From NCBI RefSeq assembly GCF_001927245.1, contig NZ_MJUX01000007.1, forward strand, positions 186,001-250,000: 64,000 nt of DNA, in the 5' to 3' direction. Made by a program: the position numbers and the translations under genes. The notes below the pieces were generated by a model. It had not been told where the DNA came from and ran no database searches. It saw nothing but the letters and a program-made list of their open reading frames with translations. The stretch is from Acuticoccus yangtzensis. GTDB taxonomy: Bacteria > Pseudomonadota > Alphaproteobacteria > Rhizobiales > Amorphaceae. Positions within the stretch are counted from its first letter, which is position 1, and each line of letters starts with the position of its first letter. Below are positions 44,039-53,953 of the stretch, piece after piece.

Positions 44039-46753
44039 ATGCGCATCCAGCGACTTCTCACCGCAACGGCCCTCGTCCTCGTGTGGGGCGTGACCGCCGC
44101 GACCGCGCAGTCGAACTTCAGCATCGGCGGCGGTCAGGCCTCCGAGGTTCCCGCCGCCACCTCCCCGTCGCAGCAGCAGAGCATCGCCGCCGGAGCCGCA
44201 CGCGGGCTCGGTCCGGAAAACCCGGCCACGGGCGCGGCGCGAACCGGCGTCTCCCCGGCCAGGACGCAGCCCCGCCCGTTCGACGTCAACAACGACGGCA
44301 GGACGCCCAGCGCCGAGCTTCCGGACGATTCGCCCACCCTCTCGGTGCAGCCGTCGACCACGATTTCCCCGCTCGCCCCCGGACAGCGCGCCTCGACCAT
44401 GCCCGTCGACGCGATCAGCCAGGAGCAGCGTGACAACCTCGTCGCCATGCTGCACGAGCAGACCGCCCAGGTGCGCGAGCTTCGTGTGATGCTCGACGAG
44501 GGGACCGACTACGGCGCCGCCCTGGTCGACCGGCCGATCATCCCCGAGCGCACGCTGCGCCTGGAAGGCGAGCTCGATTCGCGCTCCTGGAACGTCTACC
44601 TGACGGCGGCCGAGGCGGCGCGTGGCGGAACCCTGTCGATCGCCTTCAACAACTCGGTGCTGGTGCTGCCGGAAAGCTCGCGCCTGCGCCTGACCCTCAA
44701 CGGTCAGCAGATCATGGAAACGGCGATCGATTCGCCGGACCGCACCAAAGTCATCACGCTGCCCGTCTCCTCCAGCCTGCTGCGGCCGGGCGAGAACACC
44801 TTCCGCATCGAATCGGAGATGCGCCACCGCATCGACTGCTCGGTCAACGCGACCTACGAGCTGTGGACCCGCATCGACACGCGCCTGACCGGCTTCTCGG
44901 CCCAGGGGCTCGAGACCCCGGTGTCGGGCCTGCCGGACATCCCGGCGATCGGCGTCGGCACCAACGGCGCCACGCGGCTTCGCGTCATCATGGACCAGCC
45001 GTCCAACCCGACGCAGATCGACCGCATGTTGAAGGTCGTGCAGGCGGTTGCCATCCGCGGCCGCTTCCGCCAGCCGCTGGTGGAGATCGTCGCCCCCGGC
45101 ACCGACCTCGAGCCGGTCGTCGGCACGCTCAACATCGCCATGGGACCGGCGGCGACCATCAACCGCGTCATCTCCGATGCGCCGTCCGCGGCCAATATCG
45201 GCCCCACCGTGGAGCTGGTGAACGACGAAATCGGGCCGACGATCGTCATCTCCGGCCCCACGGCCCGCGACGTCGACAGCGCGCTTCGCGAGTTCACCAC
45301 ACTGGAAGACGCCGGCCCGATGGGCTCCACCAACGGACCGCTGATCGACGGCCGCACGTCGATCACCCTGTCCCAGCTCGGCTTCGATACGATCGACTTC
45401 AGCGGGCGCCGCTTCCGCGCCGGCTTCAACGTCACGCTTCCGCCCGACTTCTACGCTGCCGCCTACGGTGAGGCGCAGATGCTCCTGGACGCGGCCTATT
45501 CGGAATCGATCGACCCGAACAGCCAGATGGTGATCTACGTCAACGGCGTGTCGTCGACGTCGGTCAACTTCGTGCAGGCCGACCGGAGGCGCTTCGAGCA
45601 ATATCCGATCCAGCTCGGCATGCAGTCCTTCAAGCCGGGCGTGAACCGGATCGAGCTCGTCGCCGAACTGCGATCGGTGGACGATACGGCCTGCCTCCCC
45701 GGCGCCACCGCCCAGTCGGACGACCGCTTCGCCATCTTGTCCTCCACGCGCCTCAACTTCCCGGACTTCGCGCGGATCGGCCAGCTTCCCAACCTCGCCT
45801 CCTTCACGGCGGACGGCTTCCCCTATGCGCTGCGCGGCGACCCCGTGCGCGTGATGATCGGCGGCACCGCGCTCGACACGGTGGGCGCGGCGGGCACGCT
45901 GCTCAGCCGCATCGCCATCGGCCACGGCACGCCGCTCAACACCAACGTGGTCGATCAGGTGGAGCCGGCGCGGGACCAGGGCCTCATCGTCGTCGCGCCG
46001 ATGCAGGACGTTCCGAGCCAGGTGCTGCAGGCGACCGGAACCGACAACGTGATCCCGTCGAGCTGGGACTCGCCGCTGGCCGGTGGTGCGAGCGGGGTCG
46101 AGGCGCAGGGGCTGGAGCAATATGACGAGGTGCTGCGCCGTCTGCGCCGTCAGCTTCGCCAGGAGGACGCCCAGCTCAACCGTGCCGCAACCAACCTCGG
46201 CGACACGGACACCACCAGCACCCAGCGCGGCGGAAGCTGGTTCGACACGGGCGAGCAGGAAAGCACCGGCGGCATCAGCGATATCCTCCGCCCGCTGCGC
46301 AATGCCTTCAATCTCAACTTCGACTTCGACCTCAACATCTTCGGCAACGGGACCGACGAGCTGACCCCCGGCTCGATCCCCGACAGCGCCTCGTTGTTGA
46401 TGGTCCAGAGCGTCGCCCCGGACAACAACTCGGCGGCCTGGACCGTGGTGACGGCGCCCAATGCCGGCCTCCTCTCCACCTCCATCGCCGCCGTGACGAT
46501 CCCGGAGGCGTGGGACCAGATCAGCGGGCGCGCCGCCGCCTTCACGCTGGAGACCAACGCGGTAGACACCGTGCGGGCGAACAAGGTGAGCTACATCGCG
46601 ACCCTCCCGCCCTCCTTCACCAACATGCGCTTGATCGCCGCCAACTGGTTCTCGATCAACAACGGCGTCTATGCCATCGCCCTCGTCATCGCCGCCGTGC
46701 TCCTCGGCTTCGTCACCTGGCTCCTGGTTCGGCCGATGGGTCGAATGAACTGA
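44039..46753 (+). CDS. bcsB: Cellulose synthase periplasmic subunit
   Basis: A 904-residue partner of BcsA with a cleavable-type signal peptide (LLTATALVLVWGVTAATAQ), repeated carbohydrate-binding and flavodoxin-like domains in the periplasm and a C-terminal membrane helix (about 875-897, GVYAIALVIAAVLLGFVTWLLV) that docks on BcsA. BcsB motifs such as SWNVYLTAAEAARGGTL and RIDCSVNATYELWT are visible. The region about 30-140 is Pro/Ser/Thr-rich and probably a linker. The ATG at 44039 is chosen; an in-frame TTG lies 12 bases earlier. The 3' end is followed by an intra-operon hairpin. Confidence 0.93.
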   Translation: MRIQRLLTATALVLVWGVTAATAQSNFSIGGGQASEVPAATSPSQQQSIAAGAARGLGPENPATGAARTGVSPARTQPRPFDVNNDGRTPSAELPDDSPTLSVQPSTTISPLAPGQRASTMPVDAISQEQRDNLVAMLHEQTAQVRELRVMLDEGTDYGAALVDRPIIPERTLRLEGELDSRSWNVYLTAAEAARGGTLSIAFNNSVLVLPESSRLRLTLNGQQIMETAIDSPDRTKVITLPVSSSLLRPGENTFRIESEMRHRIDCSVNATYELWTRIDTRLTGFSAQGLETPVSGLPDIPAIGVGTNGATRLRVIMDQPSNPTQIDRMLKVVQAVAIRGRFRQPLVEIVAPGTDLEPVVGTLNIAMGPAATINRVISDAPSAANIGPTVELVNDEIGPTIVISGPTARDVDSALREFTTLEDAGPMGSTNGPLIDGRTSITLSQLGFDTIDFSGRRFRAGFNVTLPPDFYAAAYGEAQMLLDAAYSESIDPNSQMVIYVNGVSSTSVNFVQADRRRFEQYPIQLGMQSFKPGVNRIELVAELRSVDDTACLPGATAQSDDRFAILSSTRLNFPDFARIGQLPNLASFTADGFPYALRGDPVRVMIGGTALDTVGAAGTLLSRIAIGHGTPLNTNVVDQVEPARDQGLIVVAPMQDVPSQVLQATGTDNVIPSSWDSPLAGGASGVEAQGLEQYDEVLRRLRRQLRQEDAQLNRAATNLGDTDTTSTQRGGSWFDTGEQESTGGISDILRPLRNAFNLNFDFDLNIFGNGTDELTPGSIPDSASLLMVQSVAPDNNSAAWTVVTAPNAGLLSTSIAAVTIPEAWDQISGRAAAFTLETNAVDTVRANKVSYIATLPPSFTNMRLIAANWFSINNGVYAIALVIAAVLLGFVTWLLVRPMGRMN

Positions 46754-46762
46754 GCGACGAAC

Positions 46763-46793
46763 GAGCCGTGGGCCGCCTCTTCGGCGGCGGCTC
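46763..46793 (+). repeat. Intercistronic hairpin between bcsB and the TPR gene
   Basis: GCCGCC (46772-46777) pairs with GGCGGC (46783-46788) around TCTTC, extended outside by GAGCC (46763-46767) with GGCTC (46789-46793). A second stem CCCCGC/GCGGGG is at 46810-46830. They start 10 bp after bcsB and have no T-tract, so partial termination or RNA stabilisation that sets the downstream gene's level is possible. The rest of the 246-bp gap shows no gene. Confidence 0.4.
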
Positions 46794-46999
46794 GATCCCA
46801 TGATCCTCGCCCCGCTCCGGCGGTGCGGGGTCCTTCGACGGAAGCCACCCGCAAGAGTGGCAAAAGCAACAAAGGCCTGGTCCGCTCACACCAATCATTA
46901 ACCGTATTCGTTCAGGGTTACGCCGAAGAGTAGACCCAGGCTTCGGTCAGAATGAGCCTGGCTGGCAGTTGGGTGGCGGCTGAAGCTTCGCGAGGGTGT

Positions 47000-49909
47000 A
47001 TGGTTAAGGACAAGACCAAGTACCAGGACATCGAGCCGCCCTTCGCGCTCCGTCCGACACAGACTATCCCGGTGAAGACGGCGTCAGACAGACTGTTGTC
47101 CGCATTCCGCCGTAAAAGTCCCACGGCCTCCTGGGCCACGGCGCCGGCGTTCAAGCCGGTCGCACTCGGAACCGCTGCGGCCATCGCCTTCAGCTTCGTC
47201 TTCGACATCGGCCCGTGGGACGCGCTGACCGGGCGAATCAACGGGTCCGCCGACGCGCAAGAAGCACCGCAGACCTCGGCGAACGCCTTCGCCGAGCCGT
47301 CGGAAGCCGACCGCGCGGCGCTCCGCTACTTCGCCCGCGAAGGCGCGACCGAGCGGCTTGAGGCCGAATTGCGCCGTCTGCGCGTGCTCTATCCGGGCTG
47401 GACGCCGCCGCGCGACCTTCTCGACCCCGACGGCGAAGACGTCGAGCTGCAGCGCATCTACGACCTCGTGGGCGACCAGAATTTCGAGGAGGCGCGGCGG
47501 CTGATCGCCGATCGCCAGCGCCGCGACCCGACCTTCCAGACGCCGCCCCGCCTGCAGGCGCTGCTCGAACTCGCCGAAGCGCGCGCCACCCTCAGGACGG
47601 CGTCGGACGCACGCAACTTCGCGCAAGTGCTGCAGATCGCCGAGGCCAACGAGCAGATCCTCACCTGCGAAGACCCCGATTCGATCTGGCGTGTCGCCGA
47701 AGCCTTCGCCGAGACCGGCCGGCCGCAACGCGCGTTCGACGCCTACGTCTATGTGATCGAGACCTGCGACGAGCAGGGCATTCGCGCCGCGTCCTTGCAG
47801 AAGGCGTCCGAGGAGCTGGACCCGAGCTACGTCACGCAACTCTTCAGCTATGTAACGCAGAGCGAGGACGGCCAGCTCACGGCGATGGGCGAGGCCCAGC
47901 TCGACATCATCCGCGGCCTGATCGCCCAGGCGGGTCAGGAAAATGCGCAAGGCATGCTGGTCCCGCAGGATTGGATCACCATCCTCGCCAACTTCGCGCG
48001 CACCGGGGAAAACCTCGATGACGCGATGCTGATCGGGTACTACCTCTACCGCCAGGGCGCCCCGGCGGACGCGGCCCAGTGGTTCCGCTTCGCGCTCGAC
48101 AACGGGCTCGGCTCGGACGCGGCGGAGGGCTACATCATCGCCCTGCGCGCGACCGGCGACCGCGAGGACTCCTTCCTCGCCCGCGAGGTGGCCTACCAGT
48201 GGCGCGAGCAGACGCCCGAGCTGATGGAAGCCTATCTCGACGCGGTGGCGACGATCCTCACCGCGGACGAATATGGCGAAACCTCCATCGAGGACGTCGA
48301 GCAGACCGCCGTCGACCGCTTCGCGCCGATCGTGATCGAGCAGCGCGACGCCAACGGCGCGCAGGCGCTCGGCTGGTACGCCTTCAACACCTGCCAGTTC
48401 ATCATCGCCGAAGAGTGGTTCATCTCCTCGGCGAACTGGGTGCCGACCGAAGCGGCGATGTTCGGCCTCGCTCTGTCGCGTCTGCGGCTCGGCGACATGG
48501 CCGGCTTCCAGGAAGTCGTCGACGAGTGGGGCCCGCTCTACCCGGCGGTGCAGAACCTTGCGACCGGCCTCGGCCCGGACCAGCCGGAAGACCCGGTCTC
48601 CGGCGCGCTCGACGATCCGAGCGACGAGGTCGGCGTCGACAGCCTCATCTGCGATCCCGAGGAGCGCCGCCGCCTGCGTGCGCTCATCGTCGAACAGCAG
48701 GAGCGCACCCAGGGCGGTGACCGGCTGAGCTTCACCCAGGCCGGTTCGCTGACCGCCGCGCAGGTCCGCCCCATGACCTCGCGTCCCGAGGGCGCCGTGC
48801 GTCCGGCGATCCCCCGCCGCTCGGTGGTGATCGATCCCACACGCCGCTCGCCCGAAAGCATCCTGCGCAGGGTCCAGCTCGAACTTCCTCTGCCGACGCC
48901 CGGGCAGCAGCAGATCGAGCCGGTGCCCGTGCAGCCCTCCCCGTCCACCGTTGCGCCGCCGCTGACGGCAGCGCCGCCGGCCGGGGTCCGGCCGCAGCCG
49001 ATCACGCCGGCTCCGGTGACCCAGGCGCCCGGCCTCGGCGCCCCGGTGACCGCGACGCCGGGCGCCGGCCAGCCGGTGCGGATCACCCGCTCGCCCACCG
49101 CTCCGGCCCAGGCGGTCTCACCGCGCACGGCGACTCCGGCGCGCATCCGCACCGCGAGCCCGTCCACCGCGACCCTCTACGGCGATACAGTGGAGCGCCG
49201 CGTGCGCGCCGGTCTGCCGACCGCGACGGATGATCAGGTGATGCAGATCATCAACGCCCCCGTGCGCACCAGAACCGTCGGCGGCGGGGGTGGCGGCGGC
49301 GGTGGCACAGCCGCCCAGCGGGCGCTGACAGCACGCAATTATTCGCGCTGCATCGCCATCACCGATGCCGGCATCCGCGACGGCCGCCTGTCGGCCGAGG
49401 ACGCCTCGGCGCGCGGTTTCTGCCTGTTGCAGCTCAACCGTCCGGTGGAGGCGGCGCAGGCCTTCCAGCTCGCCAAGCTGCGCACCCGCGTCGGCACCAG
49501 CGAGAAGGCGGACGCGGTCTACGGGTCGACCCTCGCCTACATCGCCGCCAACCTCACCAAAGAGGCGGCCATCGCGGCGACCCAGTCGCCCCTGTCGCGC
49601 CCGCGCCGCACGGAGCTGCAGACGCAGATCCTGACCCAGCGCGCGCTCGCCGCCAACCGCGACGGCCGCTATATCGAGGCGCTCTACTTCCTCGACCAGC
49701 GCAACAAGATCGCGCCGCTGCAGAAGGACCTGATGCTGCTGCAGGGCTTCGCCTACCGTGACGCCGGCAACTACCGCGCCGCCCAGCAGATCTTCGAGGC
49801 GCTGGACAAGGCCGGGTCCACCAAGGACACCCGCGCCGGGCTCTACGCCAACGCGGTCTCCAACCGCCGGCCGATCGGCGGGGCGATCATCAGAGTGCAG
49901 GCCGAATAA
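47000..49909 (+). CDS. Large TPR-like membrane-anchored protein, BcsK candidate
   Basis: A 969-residue protein downstream of bcsAB. One hydrophobic segment (about 47-68, ALGTAAAIAFSFVFDIG) anchors it with the bulk outside. Residues about 90-580 are alpha-helical repeats of TPR/Sel1 style (EEARRLIADRQRRDP, PQRAFDAYVYVIETCDEQG, ADAAQWFRFALDNGLGSDAA); about 610-750 are Pro/Thr-rich (APPLTAAPPAGVRPQPITPA); a poly-Gly run follows, then a second helical repeat block (about 770-960) including ARGFCLLQLNRPVEAAQAF. Rhizobial cellulose clusters carry a TPR protein called BcsK at this place, so that is the best guess, mostly from context. ATG 47000 follows GAGGG; the terminator after it ends the operon. 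Confidence 0.75.
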   Translation: MVKDKTKYQDIEPPFALRPTQTIPVKTASDRLLSAFRRKSPTASWATAPAFKPVALGTAAAIAFSFVFDIGPWDALTGRINGSADAQEAPQTSANAFAEPSEADRAALRYFAREGATERLEAELRRLRVLYPGWTPPRDLLDPDGEDVELQRIYDLVGDQNFEEARRLIADRQRRDPTFQTPPRLQALLELAEARATLRTASDARNFAQVLQIAEANEQILTCEDPDSIWRVAEAFAETGRPQRAFDAYVYVIETCDEQGIRAASLQKASEELDPSYVTQLFSYVTQSEDGQLTAMGEAQLDIIRGLIAQAGQENAQGMLVPQDWITILANFARTGENLDDAMLIGYYLYRQGAPADAAQWFRFALDNGLGSDAAEGYIIALRATGDREDSFLAREVAYQWREQTPELMEAYLDAVATILTADEYGETSIEDVEQTAVDRFAPIVIEQRDANGAQALGWYAFNTCQFIIAEEWFISSANWVPTEAAMFGLALSRLRLGDMAGFQEVVDEWGPLYPAVQNLATGLGPDQPEDPVSGALDDPSDEVGVDSLICDPEERRRLRALIVEQQERTQGGDRLSFTQAGSLTAAQVRPMTSRPEGAVRPAIPRRSVVIDPTRRSPESILRRVQLELPLPTPGQQQIEPVPVQPSPSTVAPPLTAAPPAGVRPQPITPAPVTQAPGLGAPVTATPGAGQPVRITRSPTAPAQAVSPRTATPARIRTASPSTATLYGDTVERRVRAGLPTATDDQVMQIINAPVRTRTVGGGGGGGGGTAAQRALTARNYSRCIAITDAGIRDGRLSAEDASARGFCLLQLNRPVEAAQAFQLAKLRTRVGTSEKADAVYGSTLAYIAANLTKEAAIAATQSPLSRPRRTELQTQILTQRALAANRDGRYIEALYFLDQRNKIAPLQKDLMLLQGFAYRDAGNYRAAQQIFEALDKAGSTKDTRAGLYANAVSNRRPIGGAIIRVQAE

Positions 49910-49931
49910 TCAGCGCCTCGCGTTGCATCCA

Positions 49932-49966
49932 AAGCCGCCTCGCGGATTCCCGCGGGGCGGCTTTTT
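49932..49966 (+). terminator. Intrinsic terminator of the bcs operon
   Basis: The 14-base arms 49932-49945 and 49950-49963 pair with one G-U wobble around an ATTC loop (core GCCGCC/GGCGGC, inner CGCGG/CCGCG), followed by TTTTT (49962-49966). It is 22 bp after the TPR gene stop. A matching AAAG on the left arm makes it usable in reverse for the convergent phzF-like gene too. Confidence 0.9.
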
Positions 49967-49975
49967 CGTGCCCGC

Positions 49976-50827
49976 TCAGTCGAGAAGCAGCGTGCCCTGG
50001 GCAACGATCACCGCCTCGCCGGCGAGGCGCACGCGGGTGAGCGCGCCGCCCGATACCTCGGCCACCAGCTCGATCGCGGACGGGCGCCCCATCTCGATCC
50101 CCTGGGCGATGGAGATGACGTGGCGCCCCTCGCCGAGCGGCGCCGACTGCAGCGCAACGGCGGCGAAGGCGACCGCCGCCGCGCCCGTCGCCGGGTCTTC
50201 GGCGATGCCGAAATCGGGGGCGATCATCCGCGCCTGGTAGCCGCCGGCGGTGGGCGTCACCGGATAGATGGCGCGCGGCGCATCGCCCAGCGCCGCCTCC
50301 CCCGCCGCGTCGTAACGCACGCGCCCCAGCGCCTCGACGCTGGCGAGGGGGATCGCCGTGAAGGCCGGACCGCTCGACATGCGCATCGCCGGCCCGGCGA
50401 TGTCGGCGGGGGTGAGGCCGAGGAGCCTTGCGAGGTCGGCCGCGGAGACGGCAAGCGGTTCGGCGGTCGGCAGAACCGGCGCGTCGAACTCCGCCCGCCG
50501 CACCGTGTCACCGGTCAGCGTCACGTCCACCGGCCCGGCGGGGAGAGACAGCGCGACATGGTCGGTGCCGGAGCGAAGGCCGAGCGCGATGGAGCCGCCC
50601 ACCGTCGGATGGCCCGCGAACGGCATCTCGTGCGCGGGGGTGAAGATGCGCGCCGGGGTGCGGCCGTCCACCGCCGCGTGCATGAAGATCGTCTCCGACA
50701 GGTTGAACTCGCGCGTGATGGCCTGCATCCGCTCGATCGAGAGGCCGTCCGCCTCGTAGACCACGGCGAGCGGGTTGCCGGTCAACGGCGTGTCGGTGAA
50801 GACGTCGAGAATGTCGTAGGGTCGCAT
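49976..50827 (-). CDS. PhzF family isomerase
   Basis: A 283-residue protein of the two-lobed diaminopimelate-epimerase fold. The PhzF catalytic Glu lies in EFNLSETIFM (about residue 45), with PFAGHPTVGGSIALGL and DFGIAEDPATGAAAVAFAA as the other hallmarks. Outside phenazine clusters such proteins are mostly uncharacterised isomerases; no phenazine genes are present. The ATG at 50827 (MRPYDILDVFTD) follows AGGAGCGCC; a further ATG at 50839 would add four residues. It is divergent from the lytic transglycosylase gene. Confidence 0.92.
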   Translation of the reverse strand: MRPYDILDVFTDTPLTGNPLAVVYEADGLSIERMQAITREFNLSETIFMHAAVDGRTPARIFTPAHEMPFAGHPTVGGSIALGLRSGTDHVALSLPAGPVDVTLTGDTVRRAEFDAPVLPTAEPLAVSAADLARLLGLTPADIAGPAMRMSSGPAFTAIPLASVEALGRVRYDAAGEAALGDAPRAIYPVTPTAGGYQARMIAPDFGIAEDPATGAAAVAFAAVALQSAPLGEGRHVISIAQGIEMGRPSAIELVAEVSGGALTRVRLAGEAVIVAQGTLLLD

Positions 50828-50918
50828 GGCGCTCCTCATCCGTGCGGGCCCTTTCCGGCCCCGTCAAATCGCCACACATGTACGAAGAGCGTCAGGCCGG
50901 GTCACGGAGGTTTCGGAC

Positions 50919-51722
50919 ATGTTTCGCATCGCTTGCGCAGTTGTGATGGCCCTGGCGCTGGGAGGGACGGCCACCGCCGCCACCTGCGGCGACGGTCCGG
51001 GCGGCTTCAACCGCTGGATGGCCGAGTTCAAGGCCGAGGCGGTGGCGGCCGGCATCCGCCCCGCGACGGTGGAGAGTTCGCTCGCGGGCGTCACCTACTC
51101 CAGCCGCATCATCGGCTACGACCGGAACCAGAAGTCGTTCAAGCTATCGTTCGACCAGTTCTGGGCGCGGCGGGTGAACCAGGCGATGATCAACCGCGGC
51201 CGCAAATATCTGCGCGACAATGCGGCGATGATGGGCCGGATCGAACAGCGCTACGGCGTGCCGGGGGCGCTGGTGGTGGCGGTTTGGGCGCTGGAGTCGG
51301 GCTTCGGGCGCGACAGCGGCAACCTTCCGATCATGCGCTCGCTGGCGACGCTTGCCTACGACTGCCGGCGCTCCGAGTTCTTCACGCGCGAGCTGATAGC
51401 GGCGCTGAAGATCGTCGATCGGGGCGACATGCGGGCCGCCGACATGAAGGGCGCCTGGGCGGGCGAGATCGGCCAGACGCAGTTTCTCGCCGAGCGATAC
51501 CTCAACTACGCCGTGGACTTCGACGGTGACGGACGGCGCGATCTGATGCGCTCTGTGCCGGACGTCCTCGCCTCCACCGCCAACTGGTTCGCCCGCAACG
51601 GCTGGCGCACGGGGCAGCCCTGGGGGCCGGGGACGGCGAACTACAACGTCATCGGCGAGTGGAACAGGGCCGAGGTCTACAAGCAGACCATCGCCCGGCT
51701 GGCGAGCGAGCTGGCGCAGTAG
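50919..51722 (+). CDS. Lytic murein transglycosylase (MltB/SLT_2 type)
   Basis: A 267-residue periplasmic enzyme cleaving peptidoglycan between MurNAc and GlcNAc with anhydro-product formation. A signal peptide (MFRIACAVVMALALGGTATA) is present without a lipobox. The catalytic Glu is in VAVWALESGFGRDSG; FNRWMAEFKAEAVAAGI and AWAGEIGQTQFLAERYLNYA are family hallmarks. ATG 50919 has ACGGAGG 8 bases upstream. It ends with NWFARNGWRTGQPWG, full length for the short soluble type without a peptidoglycan-binding domain. It converges with uvrC. Confidence 0.93.
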   Translation: MFRIACAVVMALALGGTATAATCGDGPGGFNRWMAEFKAEAVAAGIRPATVESSLAGVTYSSRIIGYDRNQKSFKLSFDQFWARRVNQAMINRGRKYLRDNAAMMGRIEQRYGVPGALVVAVWALESGFGRDSGNLPIMRSLATLAYDCRRSEFFTRELIAALKIVDRGDMRAADMKGAWAGEIGQTQFLAERYLNYAVDFDGDGRRDLMRSVPDVLASTANWFARNGWRTGQPWGPGTANYNVIGEWNRAEVYKQTIARLASELAQ

Positions 51723-51751
51723 AGGCCGCCCGCGCCCTCAGCGCCGCCCCC

Positions 51752-53953
51752 TCAGCGTGACGAGGGGGCGTTTTCGGCGTGGAAGTGGTCGTAGACCTTC
51801 TGCGCCACGCTTTCCGAGATGCCGTCGACGGCGACGAGATCGTCGATCCCCGCCTTCGCCACGGCCTTGGCCGTGCCGAAGTGCTTCAGCAGAGCGCGCT
51901 TGCGGGCGGCGCCGATGCCGGCGATCTCGTCCAGCGGGTTGGCGGTCAGCGCCTTCTTGCGCTTGGCCCGGTGCGCGCCGATGGCGAAGCGGTGCGCCTC
52001 GTCGCGCAGGCGCTGGATGAAGTAGAGCACCGGGTCGCGCGGCGGCAGGCGGAAGGGCTGGTGGCCGCGCTGGTGGAACTCCTCGCGCCCCGCGTCGCGG
52101 TCGACGCCCTTGGCGACGCCGACCATCGGCACATCGGTGATGCCGAGCTCGTCCAGCACCGCGAGGGCGGCGGCGAGCTGCCCAGCGCCGCCGTCGATGA
52201 GGACGAGGTCGGGCCAAGGGCCGAGCGTGTCCTCGGCGCCCTCGACGTCGCCCGCCTCATCGTCCGGCGGCGCGCCCGTTATGGCGTCGGCAGACGCATC
52301 GCGCGGGTTCTCCTTCAAGAGGCGCGAGAAGCGGCGCGTCAACACCTCCTTCATCATGCCGAAGTCGTCGCCGGGGGTGAGGTCCTCGGACTTGATGTTG
52401 AACTTGCGGTAGTGCGGCTTGGAGAAGCCCTCCGGACCCGCCACGATCATCCCGCCCACCGCGTTGGTGCCCATGATGTGCGAGTTGTCGTAGACCTCCA
52501 CGCGCCGGGGCGGCCGCTCCAGCCCGAACGTCTCGGCAAGGCCGGCGAGGAGCTTGTTCTGGCTCGACTTCTCGGCGAGACGCCGGCCCAGCGCCTCGCG
52601 CGCATTGGCGAGGGCGTGGTCCACCAGCTCCCGCTTGCCGCCGCGCTGGGGCACGGCAACCTCCACCTTGCGCCCCGCCTTCTCGGCGAAGGCGAGCGCC
52701 AGAAGCTCGCGGTCCGGCACCTCGTGCGACAGGAAGACGACGCGCGGAACCGGCTTGTCGTCATAGAACTGCGCCACGAAGGCCTCCAGAACCTCGCCCG
52801 CCTCGAGCCCCTCGTCGCGCGGATGGTAGGCGCGGTTGCCCCAGTTCTGGCCGGTGCGGAAGAAGAACACCTGAACGCAGGTCTCCCCGCCCTCCTGGTG
52901 GACGGCGAACACGTCCGCCTCCTCCACCCCTTGGGTGTTGATGCCCTGGTGGCTGTCCACATGGCTGAGTGCGGCGAGACGGTCGCGGATGCGCGCGGCC
53001 CGCTCGAACTCCAGCGCCTCGGCGGCGGCCTCCATCTCGGCGCCCATGTGCTTGCGGATCGCTTGGCTCTTGCCGGACAGGAAGGCCTTCGCCTCGCCCA
53101 CCAGCGCGCCGTAATCCTCCACCGCGATCTCCTTGGTGCAGGGGCCGGAGCACCGCTTGATCTGGAACAGCAGGCAGGGCCGCGTGCGCTGCTCGTACAC
53201 CGCATCGGTGCAGGAGCGGATGAGGAAGGCCTTCTGCAGCGCGTTGATGGTCCGGTCCACCGCCCCCGCCGAGGCGAAGGGGCCGAAATAGTCGCCTTTG
53301 CGCGAATGGGCGCCGCGGTGCTTCAGGATCTGCGGCGCCTCGTGGTCGCCGGTCAAAAGGATGTAGGGGAACGACTTGTCGTCCCGCAGCAGCACGTTGT
53401 AGCGCGGGCGGAAGCGCTTGATGAGGTTGGCTTCCAGGAGAAGCGCCTCGGTCTCGGTGTTGGTGCGCACGAACTCCATGGCGACGGTGCGGTTCACCAT
53501 CGACATCAGCCGCGATGACAGGCCCGTCGGCCGCGAATAGCTGACCACGCGCTTCTTCAGGCTGCGCGCCTTGCCGACGTAGAGCACGTCGCCCGCGTCG
53601 TCGATCATCCGGTAGACGCCGGGCGCGTTGGGAAGCCGCTTCACCGTCTCGGCGATCAGCTCGAAGCCGGTCTTCTCGATCTGCGTGCGGCGGAATCGGA
53701 CCTCCTCGGCGCCTCCCCCGGCCCGCCGCTCGGCTCCGGACTGCGGCACCGCGCGCACGCGGGTCGGCACGCCGGCAGGCATGTCCACCTCGACCAGCGC
53801 GTCGGTAAAGGCATCCGTCTCCAACTCCTCACCGGGCAGGATGTCCTCGCCGGGCTGGCCGTCCTCTCCCGGATGAGCGTCCTCGCCCGAATAACCGTCC
53901 TCGCGGGGCTCGATGTCGGCGAGGATGGTTGCCTCACCGTCGCGGCCCGCCAT
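51752..53953 (-). CDS. uvrC: Excinuclease ABC subunit C with acidic N-terminal extension
   Basis: A 733-residue nuclease subunit that makes both incisions in nucleotide excision repair. The GIY-YIG domain starts near residue 120 ([20 protein letters not shown]), then the Cys-containing [13 protein letters not shown] motif ([20 protein letters not shown]), RNase H-like domain ([20 protein letters not shown]), and helix-hairpin-helix repeats. The first 115 residues are an extension rich in Asp/Glu with six-residue repeats ([18 protein letters not shown]). ATG 53953 overlaps the ybaK stop by one base, so the two are coupled. It ends 29 bp before the convergent transglycosylase gene's stop. Confidence 0.95.
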   Translation of the reverse strand: MAGRDGEATILADIEPREDGYSGEDAHPGEDGQPGEDILPGEELETDAFTDALVEVDMPAGVPTRVRAVPQSGAERRAGGGAEEVRFRRTQIEKTGFELIAETVKRLPNAPGVYRMIDDAGDVLYVGKARSLKKRVVSYSRPTGLSSRLMSMVNRTVAMEFVRTNTETEALLLEANLIKRFRPRYNVLLRDDKSFPYILLTGDHEAPQILKHRGAHSRKGDYFGPFASAGAVDRTINALQKAFLIRSCTDAVYEQRTRPCLLFQIKRCSGPCTKEIAVEDYGALVGEAKAFLSGKSQAIRKHMGAEMEAAAEALEFERAARIRDRLAALSHVDSHQGINTQGVEEADVFAVHQEGGETCVQVFFFRTGQNWGNRAYHPRDEGLEAGEVLEAFVAQFYDDKPVPRVVFLSHEVPDRELLALAFAEKAGRKVEVAVPQRGGKRELVDHALANAREALGRRLAEKSSQNKLLAGLAETFGLERPPRRVEVYDNSHIMGTNAVGGMIVAGPEGFSKPHYRKFNIKSEDLTPGDDFGMMKEVLTRRFSRLLKENPRDASADAITGAPPDDEAGDVEGAEDTLGPWPDLVLIDGGAGQLAAALAVLDELGITDVPMVGVAKGVDRDAGREEFHQRGHQPFRLPPRDPVLYFIQRLRDEAHRFAIGAHRAKRKKALTANPLDEIAGIGAARKRALLKHFGTAKAVAKAGIDDLVAVDGISESVAQKVYDHFHAENAPSSR

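Noticed and set aside
43835-46801. Minus-strand 988-codon open frame opposite bcsB
   Set aside because: Antisense shadow, His/Arg/Gly-rich without any motif; bcsB is clearly the gene.
49976-50827. Phenazine biosynthesis locus
   Set aside because: Only a PhzF-fold protein is present; no phzA-E genes nearby, and PhzF homologues are common as unrelated isomerases.
53816-53905. CRISPR-like short repeats
   Set aside because: The 18-bp units are contiguous, divergent and in frame as coding acidic repeats in uvrC; no spacers.
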